The notes under the pieces: generated by a model | Database searches by the model: none | What the model was told of the DNA's origin: nothing | The model's input: only the letters and a program-made list of their open reading frames with translations | Source of the DNA: Dokdonella sp041395345 | Lineage (GTDB): Bacteria; Pseudomonadota; Gammaproteobacteria; Xanthomonadales; Rhodanobacteraceae | Length of the DNA stretch: 64,000 bases | Assembly: GCF_041395345.1 (NCBI RefSeq) | Contig: NZ_JAWLAR010000021.1 | Location: 6,709 to 70,708, forward strand | Direction: 5' to 3' | Made by a program: the position numbers and the translations under genes | In this document: positions 1 to 8,518 of the stretch, one piece after another | Layout of the letters: the number at the start of each line of letters is the position of its first letter | Numbering within the stretch: position 1 is the stretch's first letter

Positions 1-672
1 AGCTATCCGCTGGCGACGCCCGCCCGAACTCTTTCGGGAACGGGGCATCCGCTCGTCCACCGCATCTTTGACGAGCACGCTGATTCCAGCCAGCAACGCA
101 TTCTGCCGGGGGGTCAGGACTAAACCATCGCGACGAGTGAATTCCACCGCGCAAAGCACTTCAACCAAGGATTGAGCGCGACCCAATGCTTCAGAAAACC
201 CCGTCGGGGTATGTTCATTCTGTCCGATCCTCCTTACGGAAAGGCAGGCCGTCTGGGCGGCTGCGGGAAACCAGACCAGACCGGTTTCATCCTCCTCAAG
301 AATGGCTGCGGCAAGCAGAACTGCGGCCTGCGCCACCCGACCTGCTCGCTCAAAAGCTGCCAGTGGCTGCGCCCAAAGTGCGCAGTACAGAGGCATTTTG
401 GTAATCCATCCTTTGGTCGGTTGAAGCCCGGGTTGCACGCGCGGAAGACTGTCTATCGGAGTACCTGAGCTGAGTGCTTTCCGTAGAGCTGGTGGCGTCT
501 CTGGCCATTGCTCCAACAACGGGGCCAGCCGCGCCAGGGAATACTCCACAGGCAAATCCGCAGCCACGAATTCAGCAAAAGGCAGGGTGTAGCCAGGATC
601 GCCAGCAGCGGTACAGATGGGCGACCAGCGAATCAGGTCTGAGAGAGCTGCTACCCGCATTAGTTCTGTCAT
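1..672 (-). CDS. Hypothetical protein, partial (runs off left edge)
   Basis: An uninterrupted minus-strand reading frame of 224 codons starts at ATG 672 and leaves the window at base 1, so its C-terminus is not seen. An in-frame stop lies about 50 bases upstream of this ATG with no other plausible start between them. The protein begins MTELMRVAALSDLIRW and contains a hydrophobic stretch around residues 110-125 (VAQAAVLLAAAIL). I recognise no family. It is less GC-biased than the genes to the right and sits just inside a tRNA-derived repeat, so it is probably cargo of an integrated element. It could be a chance ORF, but its length makes that less likely. Confidence 0.5.
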   Translation of the reverse strand, partial: MTELMRVAALSDLIRWSPICTAAGDPGYTLPFAEFVAADLPVEYSLARLAPLLEQWPETPPALRKALSSGTPIDSLPRVQPGLQPTKGWITKMPLYCALWAQPLAAFERAGRVAQAAVLLAAAILEEDETGLVWFPAAAQTACLSVRRIGQNEHTPTGFSEALGRAQSLVEVLCAVEFTRRDGLVLTPRQNALLAGISVLVKDAVDERMPRSRKSSGGRRQRIA

Positions 673-1016
673 GAGAATCCCATCCCACTGCGTGCATCGA
701 ACCAGCGCATTGAGGCCGGTACGAATTCAGCCCGGGATATTTTCTCCGTCGGGTCCTCGATCCTCGACTTCGCTGCCTGCCAGCAAAGCAGCGGGCGCGA
801 TAGAAACTCTAGTTCCGAAACCCCTGAATTTGCCCTCACAATGTAGGCCGATACTCAATAAAATGCCACATCATGCCTTATCACTAGTGACACGAATAGG
901 GCCCAAACGGTGTCGATCTGTCCTCGGACAGATCCGTCGAGTCAGCGCAACTTAATGAAAATACAGGGTATAACAGATTAAGACCAATCTGGGTCGATCT
1001 AGCCATGGTTGGCAGT
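673..1016. other. Island-end intergenic region with a 20-bp palindrome
   Basis: No gene is evident in these 344 bases. They are clearly more AT-rich than the rest of the window, especially 830-1000. A perfect inverted repeat, GATCTGTCC-TC-GGACAGATC, lies at 915-934. It could be an operator or excisionase/integrase site, or a transcription stop. Overlapping ORFs here are short and resemble nothing known. Confidence 0.45.
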
Positions 1017-1066
1017 TCGCCCTCCGAAGGCGGTGGTCGGGGGTTCGAATCCCTCCGGGCGCGCCA
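1017..1066 (+). repeat. 3' half of a tRNA-Arg(CCG) gene, probable attachment-site remnant
   Basis: The sequence folds as anticodon stem TCGCC/GGCGG with loop CTCCGAA (anticodon CCG), a five-base variable loop, T stem-loop GGGGG-TTCGAAT-CCCTC, the acceptor 3' strand CGGGCGC, discriminator G and encoded CCA at 1064-1066. The matching 5' acceptor strand GCGCCCG and a normal D-arm are absent upstream, so this is not a functional tRNA. Tyrosine integrases commonly insert elements in tRNA 3' ends and leave exactly such a duplicated 3' segment at the far end. The intact copy should lie beyond the left edge. Confidence 0.7.
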
Positions 1067-1345
1067 GTCTCCTCGCCGCTTTGTCGGCCCCGCCCTCGTA
1101 GGAAGACCACCGGCGTGCGCCCGCTCCTGGGCGAGGGTATGCCGCATCGTGCTATTCGCCAGGCTCCGAAAGCTACGTGGATCCTGGCGATCCGGTTCAC
1201 AATCGGCCGGGCGCAAACGGTCGTCTCTGGCGCACTGCCGTAAAGGGCTCGGCAGCAGTGATGTTGTCGGGAGACTATTGAGTGCCGATTGTTGCGTAGT
1301 CATAGTAGGGGCGGCTGCCATGCTGGCAATTTCAGGGAAGACCCG

Positions 1346-2326
1346 ATGTCGAGGTCCACGATGATGCACTGCTCGTTCCGACCTGCTTGCCTGGCGGCTG
1401 CACTTTCGACGCTGTATCTCGCGATCGGTGCGACCGGTCTCGCCCGGGCCGATGAAGGTGGCGTTCCGTTCTGGTTTTCCGGGGCCTACGCCAGTCTGGC
1501 CGCCGTGCCGGCAACGCCTGGATGGACATTGCCGGTGCAGGGGTACTACTACAGCGGTGATGCGTCTGCGACGAGGTCGTTCCAGCAGGGAGACAGCATC
1601 AGCGCCGGAGTCCGCTCGACGAGTCCGCTCATTCTGGTTCAGCCCACCTATGCGCCGAAGACGAAGCTGTGGGGTGGACAGGCGGCACTCGGGCTGGGTT
1701 TTGGTTACGGTCAGAACAGGACCAGGGCCGACGTTTCCATCACCCCGGGCGGGACAGAGTTCGGCCGCAGCGACACCACCCGTGGCGGCACGGATCTGTA
1801 TCCCGTCGCCAGCCTCGCCTGGAACCACGGTGTGCACAATGCCATGGTCTACATCACCGGCGATATTCCGATCGGGTCCTACGACAGCAATCGACTTGCC
1901 AATCTGGGTATTGGCCATGCGGCCGTGGACATGGGTGGCGGCTATACCTATCTCGACGAGAAATCAGGGCGAGAGTTCTCCGCCGTACTGGGCCTGACCT
2001 ACAACTGGGAAAACGAGGATACGAACTACAGGAACGGCGTCGACTCGCACCTTGACTGGGCGGCCTCGCAATTCCTGTCAGCCAACTGGCAAGTGGGCAT
2101 TGCGGGCTATGTGTACTACCAGCTAACCGGCGACAGTGGCTCTGGCGCGGTTCTGGGCCCGTTCAAGTCCCGGGTTGCGGCAATTGGCCCTGAAGTCGGT
2201 TATGTCTTTGCCATGGGCGGCAAACAGGCCTATACAAATGTGCGCGGCTACTACGAATTCTGGGCCAGGAATCGCGTGGAAGGCCATGCGGTGTTCGCCA
2301 CGCTTGCCATCCCGCTGGGCAAGTAG
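1346..2326 (+). CDS. SphA/MetA-type outer membrane protein (PF13557-like)
   Basis: A 326-residue protein starting at ATG 1346, nine bases after an AGGGAAG ribosome site; the same frame is open back to 1289 but has no better start. Residues 1-36 form a signal peptide (AALSTLYLAIGATGLARA). The rest is rich in Gly, Tyr and Trp with alternating beta-strand character (YYYSGDAS, GYTYLDEKSG, YYEFWARNRVEGHAVF) and ends in a hydrophobic strand, all typical of the MetA-pathway/SphA outer membrane family. Members are thought to be channels or sensors for hydrophobic compounds; the substrate cannot be read from the sequence. It stands alone, upstream of hemN. Confidence 0.75.
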   Translation: MSRSTMMHCSFRPACLAAALSTLYLAIGATGLARADEGGVPFWFSGAYASLAAVPATPGWTLPVQGYYYSGDASATRSFQQGDSISAGVRSTSPLILVQPTYAPKTKLWGGQAALGLGFGYGQNRTRADVSITPGGTEFGRSDTTRGGTDLYPVASLAWNHGVHNAMVYITGDIPIGSYDSNRLANLGIGHAAVDMGGGYTYLDEKSGREFSAVLGLTYNWENEDTNYRNGVDSHLDWAASQFLSANWQVGIAGYVYYQLTGDSGSGAVLGPFKSRVAAIGPEVGYVFAMGGKQAYTNVRGYYEFWARNRVEGHAVFATLAIPLGK

Positions 2327-2448
2327 GCCGATCCGGGCGAACAGGGCTTTGGGCCACTCGATCACGGGGGTTCCTGGCAAGCGACAGGGGCGGTTGCACA
2401 CGGCAATGTCGACGCCCAGGCAGGTCCCTGGAATGACCGAGCCTTCGA

Positions 2449-2462
2449 TTGACGTGGATCAA
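2449..2462 (+). promoter_or_regulatory. Fnr/Anr box upstream of hemN
   Basis: TTGACGTGGATCAA differs by one base from the Fnr consensus TTGAT-N4-ATCAA. Its centre is 41.5 bases upstream of the A of the hemN ATG. Anaerobic activation of hemN by Fnr/Anr is well established in Pseudomonas and enterics. Confidence 0.8.
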
Positions 2463-2496
2463 GGTGGCGCAGCCGGCTTGACGGCAGGATGCGCTC

Positions 2497-3921
2497 ATGG
2501 AATCGCCGACGCTACTGCACCCACAACTCTCGCGCGCGCCCGTCTTCGATGCGGAGCTGATCTCGCGCTACGATGTCAGCGGACCACGCTACACCTCCTA
2601 TCCGACTGCGCCGCAATTTCATGATCGCTTCTCGGAAGTCGATTTGCGCAGGATCGCACAGGCCTCCAACGAGGATCCGATTCCACGAGCGCTGTCGATC
2701 TACGTGCACGTGCCGTTCTGCCTGAGTCCGTGCTTCTATTGCGGTTGTACGCGCATCATCACGCGCGACCGACGCAAGGCCGATGAATACATGCAGCGCC
2801 TGCTGCGTGAAATCGCCATCACTGCGCCGCTGTTCGACAATGACCGCCACGTCAACCAGTTGCATCTCGGCGGCGGCACGCCGAACTTCCTTGACGAGGA
2901 GCAGATGCGATGCCTGCTCGGGGCGCTCGCCGAAGGCTTCAGTTTCTCTGACGAGAGTGATCGCGAGTTCGGTATCGAAGTCGACCCGCGCTATGCCGAT
3001 GCCGACACGATCCGCATGCTGGCCGCGGTCGGATTCAACCGGATCTCGCTGGGCATCCAGGATTTCGATGCCGAGGTCCAGCGTGCGGTAAACCGCATAC
3101 AGAGTGTCGAGCAGACCCGGGAAGTGATCGAGACGGCGCGCGAGTGCGGCTTTCGCTCGGTCAGCGTCGATCTGATTCATGGACTCCCGCTGCAGACTAC
3201 TGCGCGCTTTGCCAGAACCCTTGAAGAAGTGCTGACGCTGAAGCCCGACCGCATCGCAACGTATTCCTACGCGCACATGCCGGCCCGCTTCCGCGCCCAG
3301 AATCAGATCATTGAAAGCCAGCTGCCCGACGCCGCAACGCGCCTGGCTCTGATCGGCCAGACCGTGGAAACCCTGACCGGTTCCGGCTACCGCTACATCG
3401 GTCTCGATCACTTCGCCTTGCCGGAGGATGACCTTTCGATAGCGCAGCGTCGCGGAACCCTGCAACGCAACTTCCAGGGCTATTCCACGCACGGCGATTG
3501 CGACCTGATCGGACTCGGCATGAGTTCGATCGGTCATGTCGGACGCAGCTTCCACCAGAACGCACGAGACCTCAACGGCTACTATGCCGCCATCGAAGCA
3601 GGCCACCTGCCTGTGCATCGTGGCATGGAACTTAGCGACGATGACGTGATTCGCGCCGATCTCATCCAGCAACTCATGTGTCACGGTGATCTCGATATTG
3701 AAGTCTTCGAGCGGCATCACGGCATTCATTTTGGCGATTACTTCGCCCTTGAGATGCGTCGCCTCTCCAGACTCGAAGCGGATGGTCTGGTGACCACGCG
3801 GCCCAATGGAATCCGGATAACGGCGCGCGGTCGATTCCTCATGCGCATTGTCGCCATGAACTTCGATGCCTATCTTGGAAGGACCCTGGAAGCGGCACCT
3901 GCCTACTCGAAGGCACTCTGA
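2497..3921 (+). CDS. hemN: Oxygen-independent coproporphyrinogen III dehydrogenase
   Basis: Radical-SAM enzyme (474 aa) that oxidatively decarboxylates coproporphyrinogen III to protoporphyrinogen IX without oxygen, supplying heme under low oxygen in the cytoplasm. The HemN hallmark RYDVSGPRYTSYPTA is at about residues 24-38, and the cluster-binding motif CLSPCFYCGC (CX3CX2CXC) at about 74-83. GGGTPNFL and the C-terminal HemN domain follow. Length matches the family. ATG 2497 has an AGGA ribosome site seven bases upstream, and no alternative in-frame start precedes the conserved region. A Fnr box lies just upstream and the fnr gene follows, fitting anaerobic control. Confidence 0.95.
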   Translation: MESPTLLHPQLSRAPVFDAELISRYDVSGPRYTSYPTAPQFHDRFSEVDLRRIAQASNEDPIPRALSIYVHVPFCLSPCFYCGCTRIITRDRRKADEYMQRLLREIAITAPLFDNDRHVNQLHLGGGTPNFLDEEQMRCLLGALAEGFSFSDESDREFGIEVDPRYADADTIRMLAAVGFNRISLGIQDFDAEVQRAVNRIQSVEQTREVIETARECGFRSVSVDLIHGLPLQTTARFARTLEEVLTLKPDRIATYSYAHMPARFRAQNQIIESQLPDAATRLALIGQTVETLTGSGYRYIGLDHFALPEDDLSIAQRRGTLQRNFQGYSTHGDCDLIGLGMSSIGHVGRSFHQNARDLNGYYAAIEAGHLPVHRGMELSDDDVIRADLIQQLMCHGDLDIEVFERHHGIHFGDYFALEMRRLSRLEADGLVTTRPNGIRITARGRFLMRIVAMNFDAYLGRTLEAAPAYSKAL

Positions 3922-4171
3922 ACAGAACGAAGCCGACGCCCTATCGATTCCTGACTCCAGTCGGCCAGGTCCGCGAATGGCGATCAACCAGGGATTCGTT
4001 CTTGCTCCACGCTCCATCAAGTCCAGGATTTTCCCCGGAGCGAAAGGGGTGCGCGCAGTCCTGACTAACATTGCGATTTCGCCCTGATCGACGCGCCAAC
4101 CCGTCCACTGTGCCTGTCGGAAGCACTTAACAGGGATGGCGCGAGCACCGGCTTGTGCGAAGATGCGCGCC

Positions 4172-4918
4172 ATGCGTGAATCCGGCAAAGTCATCAATCT
4201 TCGCGAACTGCGCCAGTCCTGTGCGGACTGCGCGCTGAACCAGCTTTGCTTGCCGGCATCGATTGGCGGCGAGGACATGCTCAGGCTGGACTCGGTGGTC
4301 AAGCAGCGCCGCCCACTGGAACGCGGCGAGTGGCTGTATCGCGAAGGCGATTCGCACGCGGCCCTGTTCGTAATCCGAGCCGGATCCCTGAAGACCTACA
4401 CCACCTTGCCCGAAGGTGATGTGCAGATCCTGGGCTTCCATATTGCCGGCGAGCTCATCGGTTTCGATGGTCTGGCCGGTAACGGCAATCACTGCACGGC
4501 CGAGGCACTGGAGCACTCCAGCGTGTGCGAGGTTCCACTGGACGCCCTGTCCGATGTGGCGGCACGCGTCCCCGGACTCCAGCGCCAGCTGTTCCGCATC
4601 ATGGGTCGCGAATTCGATCGCGAACAACAACACCCGGTCATGATGGGACGCAAGCAGGCGATGTCGAGGCTGGCGATTTTCCTGCGCAGCCTGTCCGAGC
4701 GCCTTCAAGGCATCGACCACGATCCCAGCGTGCTCAATCTGTCCATGTCGCGCCAGGAGCTGGCCAACTATCTCGGCCTCGTGATCGAGACGGTCAGCCG
4801 GCTGTTTTCGCGTATGCAGGCACTAGGCGTGCTCAGGGTCGAGCGGCGCACCGTGCATATTCTCGACATGGCGGGCCTTTCCGCACTGGCCGAAAAAGCG
4901 GACGACGACAACGGCTGA
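4172..4918 (+). CDS. fnr: Fnr/Anr-family oxygen-sensing transcription regulator
   Basis: CRP/Fnr-superfamily activator of about 248 aa. Three N-terminal cysteines (SCADCALNQLC) plus a later one in ALEHSSVCEVP match the four ligands of the oxygen-labile [4Fe-4S] cluster in E. coli FNR. A cyclic-nucleotide-like beta-roll follows, then the winged helix SRQELANYLGLVIETVSRLFSR, which carries the E-x-x-S-R pattern that reads TTGAT half-sites. I prefer ATG 4172; in-frame ATGs at 4136 and 4163 would add 12 or 3 residues but have poorly placed ribosome sites. Fnr boxes before hemN, ccoN and nirK make it the likely local regulator. Confidence 0.93.
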   Translation: MRESGKVINLRELRQSCADCALNQLCLPASIGGEDMLRLDSVVKQRRPLERGEWLYREGDSHAALFVIRAGSLKTYTTLPEGDVQILGFHIAGELIGFDGLAGNGNHCTAEALEHSSVCEVPLDALSDVAARVPGLQRQLFRIMGREFDREQQHPVMMGRKQAMSRLAIFLRSLSERLQGIDHDPSVLNLSMSRQELANYLGLVIETVSRLFSRMQALGVLRVERRTVHILDMAGLSALAEKADDDNG

Positions 4919-4930
4919 TCGACCCGGGTT

Positions 4931-5638
4931 TCAGCTGCAGTCGAACGGAAGCCAGCGCTGCAGCCAGGGTGCGTGTCCGACCAGCATCGGCGCCGCGAGC
5001 GTGATCGCCGCGCAGGCCAGCAAGACGACGCCGGCCGAGCGACGCAAGCCGAGGCTGGAAGAAAACCGCATCAACTTCGGCGCGCCCCAGGATGTGGCCA
5101 GCATGGCCGGCAGGGTACCGAGGCCGAATGCGGCCATCACGCCCGCCGACTGGATGGGTTGCGCACCGAGCGCCGCGACCAGCAGGATGGTGTAGACGAA
5201 ACCGCAGGGCATCCAGCCCCAGACTGCGCCGAAACCGATCGCGCGCGGCAGCGTGTTGACCGGCAGCAGGCGCTTTCCAATCGGCGCGAGTCTGGGCCAG
5301 AGCCGATTGCCGAAAAACGAGCCGGGGTCGCGCAGCACGCCGAGCATGACCAGCGCAGCAAGCAGCAAGGCCGCAGCGCTGGCGATGCGGAGGGCCAGGC
5401 GAACCTCGTTGACATCGAGCAGCGCGATCAGCGCGCCACCCGCGCCGCCCACCAGCAATCCGGCCAGGGTGTAGGAAAGAATGCGTCCGAGCTGATAGCC
5501 CACCAGCAAGTGCCGTCGCGGCTGACCTCGTTCATCCTTGTCGGTTGCGACCCCGAGGGCGCCGGCAATGCCGCCGCACATGAGCACGCAATGGCCACTG
5601 GCGAGCAGGCCAAGGAAGAAAGCAGCGAAAAGGCTCAT
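4931..5638 (-). CDS. TauE/SafE (DsbD_2-like) membrane protein of the cco cluster
   Basis: A 235-residue polytopic membrane protein, about six membrane segments, beginning MSLFAAFFLGLLASGHCVLM. The start is ATG 5638; the open frame continues upstream but is antisense-like and lacks hydrophobic character. The motifs GHCVLMCGGI and WGWMPCGFVYT carry paired cysteines typical of the cytochrome-biogenesis/sulfite-exporter-like family found after ccoS in many cbb3 clusters. A role in copper or thiol transport for oxidase assembly is inferred from this context. It is separated from ccoS by eight bases and converges on fnr with a 12-base gap. Confidence 0.85.
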   Translation of the reverse strand: MSLFAAFFLGLLASGHCVLMCGGIAGALGVATDKDERGQPRRHLLVGYQLGRILSYTLAGLLVGGAGGALIALLDVNEVRLALRIASAAALLLAALVMLGVLRDPGSFFGNRLWPRLAPIGKRLLPVNTLPRAIGFGAVWGWMPCGFVYTILLVAALGAQPIQSAGVMAAFGLGTLPAMLATSWGAPKLMRFSSSLGLRRSAGVVLLACAAITLAAPMLVGHAPWLQRWLPFDCS

Positions 5639-5646
5639 CGGACTGT

Positions 5647-5823
5647 TCACGATTCCGGCTCTTCGCTCACCTCGGCGGCTGGGTCGGACTCCTCGCTCAT
5701 CGGCGTCAGGGCGGGGGTGTCGAGGTCGTCGAACTGGGAATGATTGACCGCCCAGAAGAAGGCCCAGACGCCGAGGCCGAGCAGGAGCAGGCTGATCGGG
5801 ATAAGCAGAAGGATGATATTCAT
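5647..5823 (-). CDS. ccoS: cbb3 oxidase assembly protein CcoS
   Basis: Small protein of 58 residues, MNIILLLIPISLLLLGLGVW, with one N-terminal membrane helix followed by FFWAVNHSQFDDLD, the CcoS signature (FxWAvxxgQFDDLdtPa). CcoS is needed for cofactor insertion into cbb3-type cytochrome oxidase. Its ATG overlaps the ccoI stop codon (ATGA), indicating translational coupling in a ccoG-H-I-S operon. The tail is acidic and variable. Confidence 0.93.
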   Translation of the reverse strand: MNIILLLIPISLLLLGLGVWAFFWAVNHSQFDDLDTPALTPMSEESDPAAEVSEEPES

Positions 5824-8276
5824 GTGACAACACCAGCGGTGCCTGAGCCCGCGTGGACTCGACGGTCGCTGTGAGCTGCATCGATACCTCGTCCAACGCC
5901 TCGGCCAATGCGCAGGGAGTTGAGCAGGACCAGGATCGAACTCGAAGACATGCCGATCGCCGCCAGCCACGGCGGCACGAAGCCGAGTGCCGCCAATGGA
6001 ACGGCCGCCAGGTTGTAGGCCAGTGCCCAGTTGAGATTCTGATTCAGTCGCACCAGCATCTCGGCAGCGATTGCGCGCGCCTCGGCCAGGCTGTCCAGTC
6101 GCGACGACGCGAGCAGGATTCCACTGGCGGCATGCGCGACGGCGCTGCCTTCGCCGATAGCGATGGCGACGTCGGCGCCGGCCAGCACCGGGGCATCATT
6201 GATGCCGTCGCCGATCATGGCAACGACATGCCCTTCACGCCGCAACGCTTGGAGACGCGCGAGCTTGTCCGCAGGCGTTGCTGTCGCCGTGGTCTGCCTG
6301 ATATTCAACAGGCGCGCAATGGACGCCACCCGGCTGCTGCTGTCGCCACTGAGAATTTCGCAACCGATACCGATCTGTTGCAGGGCATCGATCTGCGCGA
6401 GTGCGCCCGGGCGCAAGCGTTCCTGCATCGGAAATCGTGCAATCACGCCCTCGCCGTCGGCAAGTATCAGTGCATCGCAGGCACTGCTTTCGTCTCCGAC
6501 AGGCGAGGACAGGGAGAAGGCGCTGCGTCCGAGACGATAGTGGACGCCGCTGATCTCGCCTTCGACACCCGCGCCGGGAATCTGTCGCAATGAGGCAGCG
6601 GTCAAATCGGGCGCGCTTTCAGCGATGCGGCGCAGTGCAATGGCCAGCGGGTGGCTGCTGCCATGTTCCAGTGCGCCGGCAATGCTCAGCGCCTGCTCAC
6701 GGGAGCCGCGAAGCACTTCGATTGCTGCCGGGTCGAAGCTGGGTTCGGTCAGGGTGCCGGTCTTGTCGAACACGAAGTGGTCTGCCCTTGCCAGGGCTTC
6801 CAGCGCGTCGGCATCAATCACGAGGATGCCGCGCCTGGCGAGTACGGCGATGGCCCGGGTCAATGCTGCCGGTACCGCAAGCGCAAACGCACAAGGGCAA
6901 CTGACCACCAGCACGGCCAGCGCTGCAGGCAGTGCGCGCGCGGGATCGAACCAGGCCCAGGCGGCCGCAGTGAGGATGGTCAGGATCAACACTCTCAACA
7001 CGAAGCGTGCCGCCCGCGTATCAGCCAGGCGGGTAAGTCGGGGGCGTTCGCTGGCAGCGCGTGACACCAGACGCACGATGCCGGCAAGCACGGTGTCGGC
7101 GCCGACATGGCGCACTTCCACCTCGACCGGACCATCAATCACGTGACTGCCTGCAATGACGGTCTCTCCGGGAAGGCGTCGCACCGGTGCCGACTCGCCG
7201 CTGACCAGCGATTCGTCGATGCGGCAGGCCGGGCCGAGCAGCAGTCCGTCCGCAGGAAGAGCCGAACCTGCACCGACGCGCACGATGTCACCGCTCTGCA
7301 ACTCGTGAATGGCAACAGTCACGAAGTGCTCGCCCTCGCGCCGGTCGGCATGCACCGGTTGCAGGCGCGACAGTGCATCGACGACATCGCTGGCCCGGTG
7401 GCGTGCGCGCATGGCCAGGTGGCGTCCGACCAGCAGAAACAAAACGAACATGCTGACCGAATCAAAGTAGATCTCGTGGCCACCGGCCAGGATGCCGATC
7501 AGGCTGGCCAGGTAGATCAGTGCGATGGCCAGAGCCACGGGCGTGTCCATCGACAGTTGTCGCGAACGCCATTCACGCAGGGCACCCTGGAAGAAGGGCT
7601 GTGCCGAGTAGAGCACGACCGGCGTTGCGACGAGAAAGCCGAGCCAGCGAAAGAACTCGCGCACATTCGGATCGATGCCGTCGAACACGCCGGCATACAG
7701 TGCCACTGCCATCATCATGGCCTGCATCGTGCCGAGGCCGGCCACGACGAGTCGCTTGAGTGCGCCGCGCGATTCGCGCTGACGTTGCGAATCGATCATG
7801 TCGGCTGTCAGCGGAGAGGGCGCATAGCCCAGTTGCGCCAGTGCCCCGAGCAACTCGGCCAATCCCGTCTGTTGCGGGTTGAACGCGAGCACGACCCGAC
7901 GCGCCAGCGCATTCACGCCGACATCAAGGACTCCGGTCGTCGATCGCATTGCCCGTTCGATCAGCCATGCGCAGGCCGGACAGCGCAGTCCATCGACCAG
8001 CACGACAACCTCGCAACGTTCCTCGCTGACATCGCGCACGTGCAGACGTCTGAGTGCCGGGCGCTCCCAGGCTGAAAAATCCGGCACTTCATCGTGGCGC
8101 AAGGCAGGCTCGCTGCGCAGCGTGTAGTAGGCGCCCAGGCCGAGCTGCTCGATCCATTCCGCGGCTGCCTTGCAGCCGACGCAGCAGACCGCATGCTCGC
8201 CGCCGCGCACGTTCGCGAGCAGGCGCGGCGAAGCGGGGTTCAGCTCATCGCAATGAAAACAACGCTCCGCGTTCAC
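5820..8276 (-). CDS. ccoI: Cu+-exporting P-type ATPase CcoI/FixI
   Basis: P1B-type ATPase of 818 aa that delivers copper across the inner membrane for cbb3 oxidase assembly. It has an N-terminal cysteine-rich segment (CFHCDEL, CCVGC), a heavy-metal-associated motif RCPACAWLIERAM near residue 100, the membrane metal-site motif SCPCAFALAVP, the phosphorylation site DKTGTLTE, and the hinge GDGINDAPVLAGADVA. The order and size match CcoI rather than generic CopA. It overlaps ccoS and the upstream small gene by four bases each. Confidence 0.95.
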   Translation of the reverse strand: MNAERCFHCDELNPASPRLLANVRGGEHAVCCVGCKAAAEWIEQLGLGAYYTLRSEPALRHDEVPDFSAWERPALRRLHVRDVSEERCEVVVLVDGLRCPACAWLIERAMRSTTGVLDVGVNALARRVVLAFNPQQTGLAELLGALAQLGYAPSPLTADMIDSQRQRESRGALKRLVVAGLGTMQAMMMAVALYAGVFDGIDPNVREFFRWLGFLVATPVVLYSAQPFFQGALREWRSRQLSMDTPVALAIALIYLASLIGILAGGHEIYFDSVSMFVLFLLVGRHLAMRARHRASDVVDALSRLQPVHADRREGEHFVTVAIHELQSGDIVRVGAGSALPADGLLLGPACRIDESLVSGESAPVRRLPGETVIAGSHVIDGPVEVEVRHVGADTVLAGIVRLVSRAASERPRLTRLADTRAARFVLRVLILTILTAAAWAWFDPARALPAALAVLVVSCPCAFALAVPAALTRAIAVLARRGILVIDADALEALARADHFVFDKTGTLTEPSFDPAAIEVLRGSREQALSIAGALEHGSSHPLAIALRRIAESAPDLTAASLRQIPGAGVEGEISGVHYRLGRSAFSLSSPVGDESSACDALILADGEGVIARFPMQERLRPGALAQIDALQQIGIGCEILSGDSSSRVASIARLLNIRQTTATATPADKLARLQALRREGHVVAMIGDGINDAPVLAGADVAIAIGEGSAVAHAASGILLASSRLDSLAEARAIAAEMLVRLNQNLNWALAYNLAAVPLAALGFVPPWLAAIGMSSSSILVLLNSLRIGRGVGRGIDAAHSDRRVHAGSGTAGVVT

Positions 8277-8518
8277 GGCGTGTTTCCGTTCTCTCCACGG
8301 GTCGCTTCGGCTGGCGGCTTCGCGGCCTCGCTTGGCGGAATGCGGCTGGGTCTGGGTACGTCATTGGGCACGGTGACGTGAGTATCGGATGTTCGTATCG
8401 CCGTTGCCAGCAAGGCAAACGAACCGACTACCGTAGCGCCGAGCATGATCAGGATCAGCCACAGCTCGGGAACCCTGTACCAGGCCAGGAACGGCGTGCC
8501 GACGGGGTGCTTGCTCAT
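8273..8518 (-). CDS. Short CcoH/FixH-like membrane protein
   Basis: An 81-residue protein with a single membrane helix (PELWLILIMLGATVVGSFALL) after a short cytoplasmic FLAWYR segment, then a Pro/Glu-rich tail. It occupies the ccoH position between ccoG and ccoI, with ATGA overlaps at both ends. The W-Y-R and helix segment resembles the N-terminus of FixH/CcoH, but those proteins are roughly 150-180 aa; the periplasmic domain is missing here. It may be a reduced CcoH or a different small subunit. The position is secure, the family assignment tentative. Confidence 0.65.
   Translation of the reverse strand: MSKHPVGTPFLAWYRVPELWLILIMLGATVVGSFALLATAIRTSDTHVTVPNDVPRPSRIPPSEAAKPPAEATRGENGNTP

Noticed and set aside
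1005..1066. An intact tRNA gene
   Set aside because: The T arm, anticodon arm and CCA are present, but no 5' acceptor strand complementary to CGGGCGC and no D-arm exist upstream.
884..1918. A 344-codon minus-strand ORF
   Set aside because: It runs through the tRNA fragment (giving the familiar spurious RDSNPRPPPSE peptide) and is antisense to the signal-peptide-bearing outer membrane gene.
2512..4302. A 596-codon minus-strand ORF
   Set aside because: It is antisense to hemN, which has all HemN motifs; high GC leaves the antisense frame open.
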